A DNA stretch of 64,000 nucleotides. Source: CAVQRB01 sp963715055 (GTDB lineage Bacteria > Pseudomonadota > Alphaproteobacteria > Rhodobacterales > Rhodobacteraceae). Below, one piece after another: positions 20,048-29,535 of the stretch. A program made the position numbers and the translations under genes. Below the pieces are notes generated by a model, which saw only the letters and a list, made by a program, of their open reading frames with translations, was not told where the DNA came from and did no database searches. Every line of letters begins with the position of its first letter. Position 1 is the first letter of the stretch. The DNA lies in the NCBI GenBank assembly GCA_963715055.1, contig CAVQRB010000001.1, positions 1-64,000 on the forward strand. The letters run 5' to 3'.

Positions 20048-20743
20048 ATGTTACGTCACCTGCGGATCGCTGCTGCGCTGATCCTTTGCGCCACGCCGCT
20101 GCTTGCCGAAGACTCCCCCGTGGTCGTGGAGCTTTTCACCTCGCAAGGATGTTCTTCCTGTCCACCGGCGGATGAGATGATGGAACATCTGGCCGCCCGC
20201 GATGACGTGATCCCCTTGTCCCTGCATGTGGACTATTGGGACTACATTGGCTGGAAAGACGAGTTCGCGGTGCCTCAGCATGCCGAAAGGCAGCGCGCCT
20301 ATGCGCGCGCCGCCGGGCGGCGGTCGGTTTATACACCGGAAATGGTGGTCAATGGCGTCACCGACATCGTGGGTGCCAAGCCGATGGAGTTGTCCGATGC
20401 GATCGCCAAGCACAGGCAGAGTCCCTCGCCCGTAAAACTGGAGATTGTGCGCAGGGATGGTGATCTGTGGGTTACGGCGCATCGGATCGGCGCAGTACCC
20501 GGCCCAATGGTCGTGCAGATGCTGCGGTATCAGCCGGCCCGCGAGAGCCGGATCACGCGGGGCGAGAATGCTGGCAAGACGCTGGTTTATGTGAATGTCG
20601 CGCAAGATTGGAAAACTCTGGGCGCCTGGGATGGCGCTGAACCATTCGAAGTCAAGACTCCCGTGCCGGGCGACAATCCTCTGGTGGTATTGATCCAGGG
20701 TGAGAACGCGGGACCGATTCTGGCCGCGTCCCGGCTGCGTTAG
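20048..20743 (+). CDS. DUF1223 secreted thioredoxin-like protein
   Basis: The 231-residue protein has a signal peptide (residues 1-20, ending LLA). The DUF1223 start follows: VVELFTSQGCSSCPPADE with a CxxC at residues 35-38. Then come LHVDYWDYIGWKDEF and YTPEMVVNG. The fold is thioredoxin-like and the redox role is unproven. The start at 20048 is chosen for its GGGGAA ribosome site; an in-frame start six codons earlier is less likely. Its stop overlaps the convergent acyltransferase gene by four bases. Confidence 0.85.
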   Translation: MLRHLRIAAALILCATPLLAEDSPVVVELFTSQGCSSCPPADEMMEHLAARDDVIPLSLHVDYWDYIGWKDEFAVPQHAERQRAYARAAGRRSVYTPEMVVNGVTDIVGAKPMELSDAIAKHRQSPSPVKLEIVRRDGDLWVTAHRIGAVPGPMVVQMLRYQPARESRITRGENAGKTLVYVNVAQDWKTLGAWDGAEPFEVKTPVPGDNPLVVLIQGENAGPILAASRLR

Positions 20744-21636
20744 GCTGGGCTTTCGGGCGCGCGCCAGCGTCTGTGTACCCAGAACCATTGTGTCGGATCG
20801 GCCTTGATCCGCGCCGAGAGGCTGTCGTTCAACGCCTGCGTCATCGTCACCGCATCGCTGGCCTCTATCGGCGGTTCGAGCACCGTATCGAAACTAAGCC
20901 CATCGGCTCGGCGGATCCCGTAGAAGGGGATCAGGACGGCGTTATAGCGCAGCGCCAGCTGTGCAGCGGAGACGGCCGTCAGTGCGGGTTTTCCCAGAAA
21001 ATCGAGCGCCGGGGCGTCAAACACGTGCTGGTCGAACAACAGCACAAGCTGCCCGCCCTGCTTGAGATGCTTGACGAACCCCGAGGTGCCCTTGCGGCCT
21101 TGCGGAAACACCGGCCCACCGAAGGCTTCCATCGTCCGGACGTAGTGGGCGTTGAAATAGGGGTTCTTCATGTTTCGGTAAAGGCCACCGACCGGATAGC
21201 CGCGTGCCACCAGGGCGGCGCGGACCGCCTCGTAATTTCCGTAATGCCCGGTCACGAGGATGACCGGTCGACCTTCGGCAGCGGCTTTCTTCAACGCGTC
21301 GAAACCGGGACCGTCGAGATCATTTGCGGCCATGCGACCGGGGAACTCCTCGCTCGAATAATTCTCGATGAACGTACGCCCGGCATTGTTGAGACATTTG
21401 CTCGCGATCTTTCGGCATTGCGTCTCCGTGAGTTCCGGCATGATCCGCATGAGGTGGTTCTTCGCCCGCCGGCGGAACCCGACGAGTGGGCCTATGATGT
21501 ATTCGACGAGGCTGCCCACAGTGCGGACCCGCTGCGCATAGGGAAGGGCGCGCGCTACCTTTATCACGCTTATAGCCACCATGTTGACGACGTAGTCTTC
21601 AGCGTTTTGGAGAAAGGGCTTGCGCGAGGAGGACAT
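20740..21636 (-). CDS. lysophospholipid/lipid A acyltransferase (LpxL/HtrB family)
   Basis: This is a membrane-associated acyltransferase of the lipid A late-acylation family. The catalytic H-x4-E box is HYGNYE at residues 131-136, following VILVTG. GGQLVLLFDQH and the C-terminal WFWVHRRWR are also typical. The ATG at 21636 gives 298 residues, the usual length. An in-frame TTG at 21699 would add 21 basic residues and is less likely. The exact acceptor (lipid A or another lipid) is not determined. Confidence 0.85.
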   Translation of the reverse strand: MSSSRKPFLQNAEDYVVNMVAISVIKVARALPYAQRVRTVGSLVEYIIGPLVGFRRRAKNHLMRIMPELTETQCRKIASKCLNNAGRTFIENYSSEEFPGRMAANDLDGPGFDALKKAAAEGRPVILVTGHYGNYEAVRAALVARGYPVGGLYRNMKNPYFNAHYVRTMEAFGGPVFPQGRKGTSGFVKHLKQGGQLVLLFDQHVFDAPALDFLGKPALTAVSAAQLALRYNAVLIPFYGIRRADGLSFDTVLEPPIEASDAVTMTQALNDSLSARIKADPTQWFWVHRRWRAPESPA

Positions 21637-21804
21637 TTTGGCGGTGCGGCCCTGAGCAGACAATCTGGAGAGCCGGGCGGAAAACCCTTTCCGGCTCAAG
21701 GTTCGTGCATATAGGCCTCATGGCCCGCAATCTCAAGGGCGCAGATCTCGACGGGTGCCTGTCGTGGGTTCGGGACGCTGCGTCAAGATGCGGTCAAGCC
21801 GGTC

Positions 21805-22857
21805 TCAGATGTCGTCCTCCACGATCAGCAGCAGCTCGCCCGCGCTTTCCATGGCGCGGATCGCCTGCACGATCTGACCCGTCGCCTCCTCCATATCCGC
21901 CGATTTCACCGAACCGCGTTCCTCGACCGCTTCGCGCAGCTGATCTGCCATTCGCCCGGACATGTTCTCCAGAATGAAATCTGCCGTTGGTTGCAGGCCT
22001 GCGTCTTTTGCGCCGGCGAGCGCCGTCACCAGAACGTCCTGGTCGAGCACTTTGACCACGCGCGGAATGTCGCGTGTCGCGATCCGTTTCGGAATGTTGC
22101 CGAAAGTGAAGATGGCACGCCGGACCAGTTCGGCGAACCCGGCGTCGGTTTCGTCAAGGCCTTCGAGGACGTCGTCGCGCGTGATCGAGGTTGTCGAGTT
22201 CAGGATAGCGCCGACGCGCTCCACGGGCCCGGTTTCAAAGGCATTGAGCGGCACGGTCTCGAGCTGTGCTGCAAGCGACAGGCCGATGCGGTCGACGGCT
22301 TCGGGGGTTACGGCGCTGGTCAGCGAGACCGCATAGGTGATGCGGCGCGCTTCCGGTCCCGGCAACTTGCCCAGCAGTTCAGCCGCGCGTTTGACGTCAA
22401 GCTTCGAGAGCAATACGGCTGCGACTTCGATGCTTTCATTCTGCAGCACGGGAAGGAGCGTATCGGCGCCGAGCGCGCGCAACCGCTCCCATGGATCGCC
22501 GCCTTGCCGCACACCGGCTTCCTTGCGCAAGCGCGCCGCCGTCTGTTTGGAGATCCTGCCATCGAGCGCCTCAAGCGCGCCCACGATCCCGCCGGGAAAG
22601 GACAGTCCGATGCTTTCCAGTTCGGCGGCGAACTCCGCGACCACCGTTGCCAGCGTGTCACGATCGACGAAACGCATCGCCCCCATCTGCTGGGTAAGCT
22701 GCATCTGCAACTCCTCGGGCAATTCCTCCAGCGGTATATCCGCGCCTTCGTTCAGCAGAAGGCGCACGACGATCGCCGCCTTGGCCTTGCGGGTCAGCTT
22801 CGCGGGAGCGTGTCGGCTGCTTCCCGGCAGAGCAGGCAAGGACGTCATGGGAACCAT
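21805..22857 (-). CDS. FliG-family flagellar motor switch protein
   Basis: The 350-residue protein matches FliG through its middle and C-terminal armadillo-like repeats: VLSKLDVKRAAELLGKLPG near residue 150, then FGNIPKRIATRDIPRVVKVL and FILENMSGRMADQLREAVEE near the end. In flagella, FliG forms the rotor ring that meets the MotA stator. No other flagellar gene lies nearby, so this is an isolated copy. The charged torque helix looks less charged than in enterobacterial FliG. It may be a second or divergent switch protein. Confidence 0.78.
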   Translation of the reverse strand: MVPMTSLPALPGSSRHAPAKLTRKAKAAIVVRLLLNEGADIPLEELPEELQMQLTQQMGAMRFVDRDTLATVVAEFAAELESIGLSFPGGIVGALEALDGRISKQTAARLRKEAGVRQGGDPWERLRALGADTLLPVLQNESIEVAAVLLSKLDVKRAAELLGKLPGPEARRITYAVSLTSAVTPEAVDRIGLSLAAQLETVPLNAFETGPVERVGAILNSTTSITRDDVLEGLDETDAGFAELVRRAIFTFGNIPKRIATRDIPRVVKVLDQDVLVTALAGAKDAGLQPTADFILENMSGRMADQLREAVEERGSVKSADMEEATGQIVQAIRAMESAGELLLIVEDDI

Positions 22858-23209
22858 ACTTCTTATTTCCGTCCGATCGGTTTGTGCATGAGATCGGTTC
22901 TGGCAGGCAAAGGTAAAGATTCGGCTGAGATAGGCAGCCTCGTTTGCGCAGGTTTGCTATTGCCGTCAGCAACGGGTTCGCCAACCCCTCACGCGCAGCA
23001 AGACCGCAACATCTACGCCGTATGGCGTGTCGTCGCGTAGAAGCGTATGGGTGAAACGCTTATCAAGTCAGACCTTGGGACGCCTGGGAAGATCGAACCG
23101 CTCGATCTGATGCCGGGCAAGCGTCCAGCGAAAGGGGAGTTAAGGCGATCCTTCACTGTCCCTTTTCAGGCGAGCCCAAGGCCGAGACGAGAGCTGTTCC
23201 AAAAAGCAT
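22858..23209. other. intergenic region between purB-side genes and fliG
   Basis: About 350 bases with no confident gene. An open frame of 54 codons on the plus strand (23047-23211) encodes a basic peptide, but it has no ribosome site or known relative. The leftward fliG promoter is expected near 22860-22900. Confidence 0.4.
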
Positions 23210-23235
23210 GAAGGCGCACCAGATGATGCGCCTTC
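23210..23235 (-). terminator. intrinsic terminator after the small secreted protein gene
   Basis: A 9-bp perfect stem (GAAGGCGCA / TGCGCCTTC) has an eight-base loop. On the minus strand it is followed within four bases by TTTTTGG. It lies 21 bases beyond the stop at 23257. Confidence 0.8.
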
Positions 23236-23256
23236 AATATCAACAAGCGTGGTTTT

Positions 23257-23415
23257 TCAGCTGTTTACGCTGGTCACGCAGGTTCCGCTTGCCGCGTCGA
23301 AGACAGTTCCTTCGGCGCAGGACATCACGCGTTTTTCGTAATTGCAGCCTTCGGCAATCGCCAGGGCCGGTACCAAGGTAAGGGCCACCGCGGCGGCCAA
23401 GGTCTTGATCGTCAT
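23257..23415 (-). CDS. small secreted cysteine-containing protein (peritrophin-like motif)
   Basis: The 52-residue precursor has a signal peptide MTIKTLAAAVALTLVPALAIA. The mature peptide is about 31 residues with three Cys: EGCNYEKRV, then MSCAEGTVFDAASGTCV. The spacing C-x-E-G-x-x-F-D-x(4)-C resembles the chitin-binding peritrophin-A (CBM14) core, but the domain is far shorter than usual. The start at 23415 has a good AAAGGAA ribosome site. The long upstream extension of the frame is spurious because it overlaps purB. Confidence 0.7.
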   Translation of the reverse strand: MTIKTLAAAVALTLVPALAIAEGCNYEKRVMSCAEGTVFDAASGTCVTSVNS

Positions 23416-23515
23416 TGCAGCTTTCCTTTCGTTCATGAATGCACTGAAAGGTAGCATGGCCTGACCATGCGTCAACTCAAATGATCCCCGGCTGCCTTGC
23501 GCGGGGGCGGGTCGC

Positions 23516-24820
<1,305 letters not shown>

Positions 24821-24906
24821 GGCGGCCTACCTTTTTGCGGTTGTTTCGGGTGTTTTCCGGCTCATAGACTGCCGCTGCGGGCATCACAAGGCAGGAGGCC
24901 AGAGAA

Positions 24907-25284
24907 ATGACCTATCTCGGAGCGGCGCTGGCGGTCCTTGTCGCGAGTGCGGCAGTGGCCGAGGACGGGATGGCGAGGCTCGAGGCCGATCCACGACCCT
25001 GGGTGCCGCTCGACGGCGCGGAGGTGCGCACGGCGTTGACCGGGCGGACACTCTCTTATCCGGAGAGCGGTGCGCGGCAAACCTTCCTTGCGTCGGGGCG
25101 CACGCTTTACGTGTTCGGCGGCCAGGAAAGCTGGGGTCAGTGGCGGATCGAGGATGAAGCCTATTGCAGCAGCTGGCCGCCTTCCGACCTCTGGGCCTGC
25201 TACGACATGAGCCGCTTCGAGGATCGCCTGCGGTTTGTGGCGCCAGGCCCGGATGTGACGGAGGCGGTCTATGCCGACGAGTGA
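24907..25284 (+). CDS. hypothetical exported protein
   Basis: The 125-residue protein has a signal peptide (MTYLGAALAVLVASAAVAED). The mature part is acidic and Trp-rich (GGQESWGQWRIEDEAYCSSWPPSDLWACYDM) with two Cys, probably periplasmic. No family is recognised with confidence. AGGAGG is nearby upstream. It overlaps the next gene by 14 bases. Confidence 0.7.
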   Translation: MTYLGAALAVLVASAAVAEDGMARLEADPRPWVPLDGAEVRTALTGRTLSYPESGARQTFLASGRTLYVFGGQESWGQWRIEDEAYCSSWPPSDLWACYDMSRFEDRLRFVAPGPDVTEAVYADE

Positions 25285-25681
25285 GCCCCGGCGCCTTGCC
25301 GATTTCGAAGGGCGCTGGTCGCTCGTGCGCTCGATCGTCCACGACCACGCACCCGAAGCGCGTTTCGAAGGGGAGGCGTTCTGGGCACCTGACGCAGGTC
25401 GCCTGATTTACCGGGAGAGCGGGGTCCTCACGGTCCCGGGCCAGCCGCCGATGCAGGCGGAACGCTCATATCACTGGCATCACGACCTGAGCGTGCACTT
25501 CGACGATGGGCGGTTTTTCCACAAGGTGCCGCCCGCGGGCGGTGCGACCGAGCACTGGTGCGACCCCGACAGCTATGCCGGGCACTACGACTTCTCCGGC
25601 TGGCCCGGTTTCGAGGTGACATGGCATGTCAGCGGGCCGCGCAAATCCTACCGCATGCGCAGCCTTTACCGGCGGCTCTGA
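25271..25681 (+). CDS. DUF6314 family protein
   Basis: The 136-residue soluble protein resembles the DUF6314 group. It has DFEGRWSLVRSI near the start and FEGEAFWAPDAGRLIYRESG. A His/Trp-rich segment SYHWHHDLSVHFDDGRFFH follows, then the ending VSGPRKSYRMRSLYRR. The pattern suggests a lipocalin/nitrobindin-like beta barrel, but no ligand can be named. It overlaps the upstream exported protein gene and is close to bioY. Confidence 0.7.
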   Translation: MPTSEPRRLADFEGRWSLVRSIVHDHAPEARFEGEAFWAPDAGRLIYRESGVLTVPGQPPMQAERSYHWHHDLSVHFDDGRFFHKVPPAGGATEHWCDPDSYAGHYDFSGWPGFEVTWHVSGPRKSYRMRSLYRRL

Positions 25682-25753
25682 GTGATCGGCCCTTGCGAAA
25701 CGGGTGCACCTGCGGCATTCAGGAAGCAGAATGCTCAACAGGAGACCCGTTTC

Positions 25754-26359
25754 ATGCAGCTGACAGCATCCCACTCCGTCCTCGCCGATCTTTTCGGACC
25801 GCGGGAGGGCGCAGCACGCCTTGCCAAACAGGCCGTTCTGGTCGTGCTCGGCATTGCCCTTCTGGCGGTCGCCGCCAAGATCAAACTGCCGGTCTGGCCC
25901 TCGCCGGTGCCGGTGACCATGGGCACTTTCGCCGTGCTGACCATTGGTGCTGCCTATGGCGCGCGCCTCGGGCTTGTGACCGTGCTCGGCTACCTGCTGA
26001 TCGGCGCGCTTGGCTATGATGTCTTCGCAAGCTCCTCGTCCGAACAGGCAGGGCTCAGCTACATGATGGGTGGTACCGGCGGCTATCTTCTCGGCTACGT
26101 GCTGGCCACGCTGACGCTCGGCGCACTCGCTGCCCGCGGCTGGGACCGGTCGATGCTCTGGATGGCGCTGGCGATGATGATCGGCAATGCGCTGATCTAT
26201 GTTCCCGGACTTCTGTGGCTCGGCGAGCTTTACGGCTGGGACAAGCCGATCCTCGCCTGGGGCCTTACGCCCTTCCTGATCGGCGACGGTCTGAAGCTGC
26301 TTCTGGCTGCGGTGATCCTGCCGCTGATCTGGAAGCTGGTGGGCGACGCCCGCGGCTGA
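25754..26359 (+). CDS. bioY: biotin transporter BioY
   Basis: BioY is the substrate-binding membrane (S) component for biotin uptake. The 201-residue protein has six hydrophobic segments. The BioY signature is KIKLPVWPSPVPVTMGTFAVL near residues 45-65, and GGTGGYLLGYVLA follows. Near the end is GDGLKLLLAAVI. The start at 25754 is chosen because AGGAGA precedes it. bioM/bioN partners are not present, so it may act alone or with a shared ECF module. A strong terminator follows. Confidence 0.93.
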   Translation: MQLTASHSVLADLFGPREGAARLAKQAVLVVLGIALLAVAAKIKLPVWPSPVPVTMGTFAVLTIGAAYGARLGLVTVLGYLLIGALGYDVFASSSSEQAGLSYMMGGTGGYLLGYVLATLTLGALAARGWDRSMLWMALAMMIGNALIYVPGLLWLGELYGWDKPILAWGLTPFLIGDGLKLLLAAVILPLIWKLVGDARG

Positions 26360-26382
26360 AGTTGGCTCAGCGGAAAGGTCTC

Positions 26383-26410
26383 AAGGCCGGTGCCCGCACC
26401 GGCCTTTTTT
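26383..26410 (+). terminator. intrinsic terminator after bioY
   Basis: An 11-bp perfect stem (AAGGCCGGTGC / GCACCGGCCTT) has a CC loop and is followed by a run of T. It lies 23 bases after the bioY stop. Confidence 0.92.
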
Positions 26411-26499
26411 CATGCGCCAAGGCAAAACTGCCATTTTTCAGGCAGACAGCACCTCGATTTTGCGTTTCAATTGCATCGTGAAGACAAGGAGACTGCCGC

Positions 26500-27069
26500 A
26501 TGATCCCCGGTTTCAGGAAATCTTTCAGACGTTTGTGTGTCCTGTCCGGGCTGCTCTTTCTGCCGCTCGGCGCGGCCGCCGGAACGCCGGCGACCTACAC
26601 GGACGCGGGCAGGGCGCTTTTCAGCGTCGACGTCCCCGATTTCTGGTCCCTGCGCACGGGCGGCCTGCGCGATCTGGCAGGCCCCGAGACCCGCGAAGAC
26701 ATCCGCGATATCTCACGCGTCTTCGGCATGACACCGGAGGCGCATGACGGCATCTGGGTCGGCCTGATCTCCCCCTTCGGCGTCTCGACGCTTGCCGAGG
26801 CCCGCGAGTACCTGCGCGACATCGGCCCTTTCCTCGTGCAGGATGCTGTCGTGAGCGAGCCGCAACCGCGCCAGATCAACGGCTTGCCCGCGCGCAGCCT
26901 CAGAGGCAGCGGCAGGCGCAACGGCGCGCCCATCGATTTCACGGTACTCGCCATCGATCTGCCCAACGGGCGTGTGGCGATCGCCGTCGTCGTCTTCGAG
27001 GCGGGGGCGGACGCCGATGTGACGGCAGATATCAACGCGATGCTCGGCTCGATCCGGGCGGCACGATAG
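26500..27069 (+). CDS. hypothetical exported protein
   Basis: The 189-residue product starts with a basic N-terminus and a signal peptide (VLSGLLFLPLGAAAG). A periplasmic domain follows: FSVDVPDFWSLRTGG, then PFGVSTLAEAREYLRD and a C-terminal DVTADINAMLGSIRAAR. The layout is like small proteins carrying a domain for lipid or protein interaction, but I do not recognise the family. It is followed 10 bases later by a lipoprotein gene, so the two are probably one operon. Confidence 0.7.
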   Translation: MIPGFRKSFRRLCVLSGLLFLPLGAAAGTPATYTDAGRALFSVDVPDFWSLRTGGLRDLAGPETREDIRDISRVFGMTPEAHDGIWVGLISPFGVSTLAEAREYLRDIGPFLVQDAVVSEPQPRQINGLPARSLRGSGRRNGAPIDFTVLAIDLPNGRVAIAVVVFEAGADADVTADINAMLGSIRAAR

Positions 27070-27079
27070 GAGAGGCGTC

Positions 27080-27412
27080 ATGACGGGATCCAGAAAACTC
27101 ATCATCGCGCTCGGCTTCGGCGGGATCATGGCGCTCTCCGCCTGCGAAACGGGATCGGTCAGCACCGGCGGCGCTGTTTACTACAATTCCATGCTGTGGA
27201 ACGATTATTATTATGGCGGCTATCGGCCCGGGTACCGCCCCCCTCCCAATCGCCCCGATCGGCCCGTTCGCCCGGACCGGCCCGACCGTCCCGGCGGCGG
27301 CATCGACCCCGGCTTCTCGCGCCCGCCGGCGGCGAGCCTTCCAAGCCACCGGCCTTCGGGTGGCGGCGGTTTCCGTGGCGGTGGCGGTGGTGGCGGAGGT
27401 CGCTTCCGCTAG
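27080..27412 (+). CDS. Pro/Gly/Arg-rich putative lipoprotein
   Basis: The 110-residue protein has a lipobox (IMALSAC, Cys near residue 22). A Tyr-rich segment follows (YYNSMLWNDYYYGGYRPGY). Then come RPD/P repeats (PDRPVRPDRPDRP) and a poly-Gly C-terminus (SGGGGFRGGGG). Low-complexity sequence of this kind suggests an unstructured surface lipoprotein. AGGAGAGG precedes the ATG. It lies downstream of an exported protein gene, 10 bases away. Confidence 0.72.
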   Translation: MTGSRKLIIALGFGGIMALSACETGSVSTGGAVYYNSMLWNDYYYGGYRPGYRPPPNRPDRPVRPDRPDRPGGGIDPGFSRPPAASLPSHRPSGGGGFRGGGGGGGGRFR

Positions 27413-27769
27413 GTCCCACACTGAAGCCTGACGACCCGCGTCCGGGTAGTGCTGGTTCGCTCTTAGACACGAGGAGGGCCGCATGTCGCAAGCGCGCTGC
27501 GCATCGACGGGCTGCGCGTGGTCCGCCATCGCCCATAACAGCGACCGCCTGCGAGACCGACGTGTCGGTAGCGGCGCCAGCGCCGTCCTCGGCCCGCCGT
27601 CGGAGCGCGCTGCCTGCCGGCGCCGCACCCGGATCGAGCAGTCCCTGGCAAGCCTCAAATACGCCAGAGCCATCGCACCCCGACACGAAAAACACGAGGC
27701 CAACATCTCCCTGGCCCTGATCAGGCCCGCCGCACCACGCATCCGGTCGTGCGTTCACGGGTCGGTGGG
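27413..27769. other. intergenic region before the GST gene
   Basis: About 357 GC-rich bases. A plus-strand frame from 27483 has a GAGGAGG ribosome-like site, but its product is Arg/Ala/Cys-rich and looks random. It also runs into the opposite-strand GST gene. I see no supported gene or RNA. Confidence 0.45.
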
Positions 27770-28387
27770 TCAGAGGCCGTGCTGTGCCATGGCACGCTGC
27801 ACCGCGGGGCGGTGTTTCATAGCTAAGGTATGGGCGTTGAGCTTCGGGTAGGCGTCCAATCCGATGCCACTTGCGGACATCCAGCGGTGCACGAGAAAAA
27901 CGTAAGGATCGCAGAACGAATAGGCCTCCCCAAGCACCCAAGGCCTTTGCAGCAGGTGATCTTCGACGAATTGTGCCCCTTCGGCGATGTTTTCAGGGAC
28001 CTTGGCCTGCATCGCCCTGAGGGAGTCCGGATCGTCCGCCCATCGCGCCGCGCGGGCCTTGTGCGCGAAGGCGACATGCAGCGTGGAGGCAAGGTAGAGG
28101 TTCACCGATTGGGCCTTGGCAAAGGCGAAAGGGTCGGTGGGCGCAAGGCACGTTTCCGGGTGCGCCTGCGCCAGATAGGCGAGGATCGCGGGGTTTTCCG
28201 TCAGCGGACCCTGCGGAGTGATCAGTGTCGGCACCCGCCCGCGCGGGTTGATCGCGAGGTAGTCCGGGGCGAGATGCTCCCGCTCCGGGATCGACAGAAC
28301 CCGCGTTTCATAAGGCACCCCGATCTCCTCAAGCAGGATATGCGCGGCCAGCGCCGATGAGCCCTTGGCGAGATATAGTGTGTACAT
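27770..28387 (-). CDS. glutathione S-transferase family protein
   Basis: The 205-residue protein has a thioredoxin-like N-terminal domain (MYTLYLAKGSSALAAHILL) with the GSH-binding turn GRVPTLITPQGPLTENPAI, where E-N replaces the usual E-S. An all-alpha C-terminal domain ends PAVQRAMAQHGL. The start at 28387 has GGGAGGA in the right place. It is the last gene of a minus-strand group with an enolase-superfamily enzyme, a permease and a LysR regulator. Detoxification or isomerase activity in that pathway is inference. Confidence 0.88.
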   Translation of the reverse strand: MYTLYLAKGSSALAAHILLEEIGVPYETRVLSIPEREHLAPDYLAINPRGRVPTLITPQGPLTENPAILAYLAQAHPETCLAPTDPFAFAKAQSVNLYLASTLHVAFAHKARAARWADDPDSLRAMQAKVPENIAEGAQFVEDHLLQRPWVLGEAYSFCDPYVFLVHRWMSASGIGLDAYPKLNAHTLAMKHRPAVQRAMAQHGL

Positions 28388-28404
28388 ATGTCTTATCCTC
28401 CCGG

Positions 28405-29535
28405 TCAGGTCTTGCGTGCTTCCAGATGCAGCGTCTGATAACTCCTGATCGCCGCGGGCAGGCCTTCGATGCCGAGACCGCTGCCTGTCGCCAGCACGAA
28501 ATGCCCGTCCCGTGCCGGGTCGCCCTCGAAAAATGCATCGCGCAATGGGTTGTCGTTCACATCGAGTTCCAGCAGGCCCGCACCGCCCGCAGCAGCAAGC
28601 AGATGCGCCGAGGCCGCAAGCCCGATGCCGCCGCCGAGAAAATGCGGGCAATAGAGGCGCCCCGCCATCAAAGCCTTGCGCGCTACGGCGAGGCAACCGG
28701 TTACACCGCCCCATTTGGCGACGTCGGGTTGGAGGACAGACAGATGGCCTTCGATTATTGTTTGCATGAAGTCGCCCAGCCCCGCAATATTTTCTCCGCC
28801 AGCAAGGGGCGTCTGCGTGGCAGCAGCGAGAGCTGCCCAATCCGGGGCAGGGCTGTCAGCGGGGATCGGCTCCTCCAGCCAGCCTAGAGGCGGTGCCTTC
28901 TCAAGAAAATCCAGCGCCGCCTGCTTGTCCCAAGCCTGATTTGCGTCAGCGAAAAGCCGGTCAGGCGGAGCGAGGCCGACCTTCAGTTCGCACAATCGGG
29001 CCAGATCGCCCGCAGTATCGAAGCCGATCTTGACCTTGAAGTTGCTGATGCCGCGAGCACGGGCGGCCTCTATCAGATCGGGCGCGTCGGCGATGGCGAT
29101 CCCGCTGGCGTAGACCGGCACCGAGGCGGGCGCATCCGGTTCCAACATTTTCGCGAGAGGCAGCCCGGACCTTCGCGCACACAGATCGTGCATTGCCGTA
29201 TCGAGCCCGGCGATGACCTGTGCGAAAGGGCCGGGCTCACCGCATTGCAGGGCGCGGACCCGCGTGCGGGCGGTCAGGTCGCGGCCCAGAGCTTCGGCCT
29301 CTTTCGTCTCCGCGCCCAAGATCAGATCGGCCATATCCTCGATCAGTAACCGCGCCCGGTGCTCGGCGCCCGCACTCGGCCAGTTTGCGAAAATCTCGCC
29401 CCAGCCGAACGCGCCGTCCCTTGCGGTCAGGCGCACAAAAACTGCCGGTCGGTCGCGCATGACTCCAAAGGAGGTGGCGACCGGCGCGGGCGTCGGCGCG
29501 CGAAACACCCGGACCTCGATATGCGCGATGGTCAC
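28405..29535 (-). CDS. mandelate racemase/muconate lactonizing enzyme family protein
   Basis: This 376-residue enolase-superfamily enzyme has the metal-ligand and catalytic pattern. KVKIGF carries the KxK base pair near residue 165, FADANQAW carries Asp, WLEEP carries Glu, GGEN carries Glu, and QPDVAKWGG follows. HFLGGG holds a late His. Such enzymes abstract the alpha proton of a carboxylate. The substrate is unknown; candidates are a sugar acid or an aromatic-type lactone. The GTG start at 29535 overlaps the upstream permease stop by four bases. Confidence 0.86.
   Translation of the reverse strand: MTIAHIEVRVFRAPTPAPVATSFGVMRDRPAVFVRLTARDGAFGWGEIFANWPSAGAEHRARLLIEDMADLILGAETKEAEALGRDLTARTRVRALQCGEPGPFAQVIAGLDTAMHDLCARRSGLPLAKMLEPDAPASVPVYASGIAIADAPDLIEAARARGISNFKVKIGFDTAGDLARLCELKVGLAPPDRLFADANQAWDKQAALDFLEKAPPLGWLEEPIPADSPAPDWAALAAATQTPLAGGENIAGLGDFMQTIIEGHLSVLQPDVAKWGGVTGCLAVARKALMAGRLYCPHFLGGGIGLAASAHLLAAAGGAGLLELDVNDNPLRDAFFEGDPARDGHFVLATGSGLGIEGLPAAIRSYQTLHLEARKT

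Noticed and set aside
23047..23211. 54-codon plus-strand open frame before the purB region
   Set aside because: No ribosome site, no recognisable relative, and its end runs into the terminator hairpin of the opposite gene.
27483..27851. Plus-strand open frame with a GAGGAGG site
   Set aside because: The product is Arg/Ala/Cys-rich, looks random, and overlaps the 3' end of the GST gene on the other strand.
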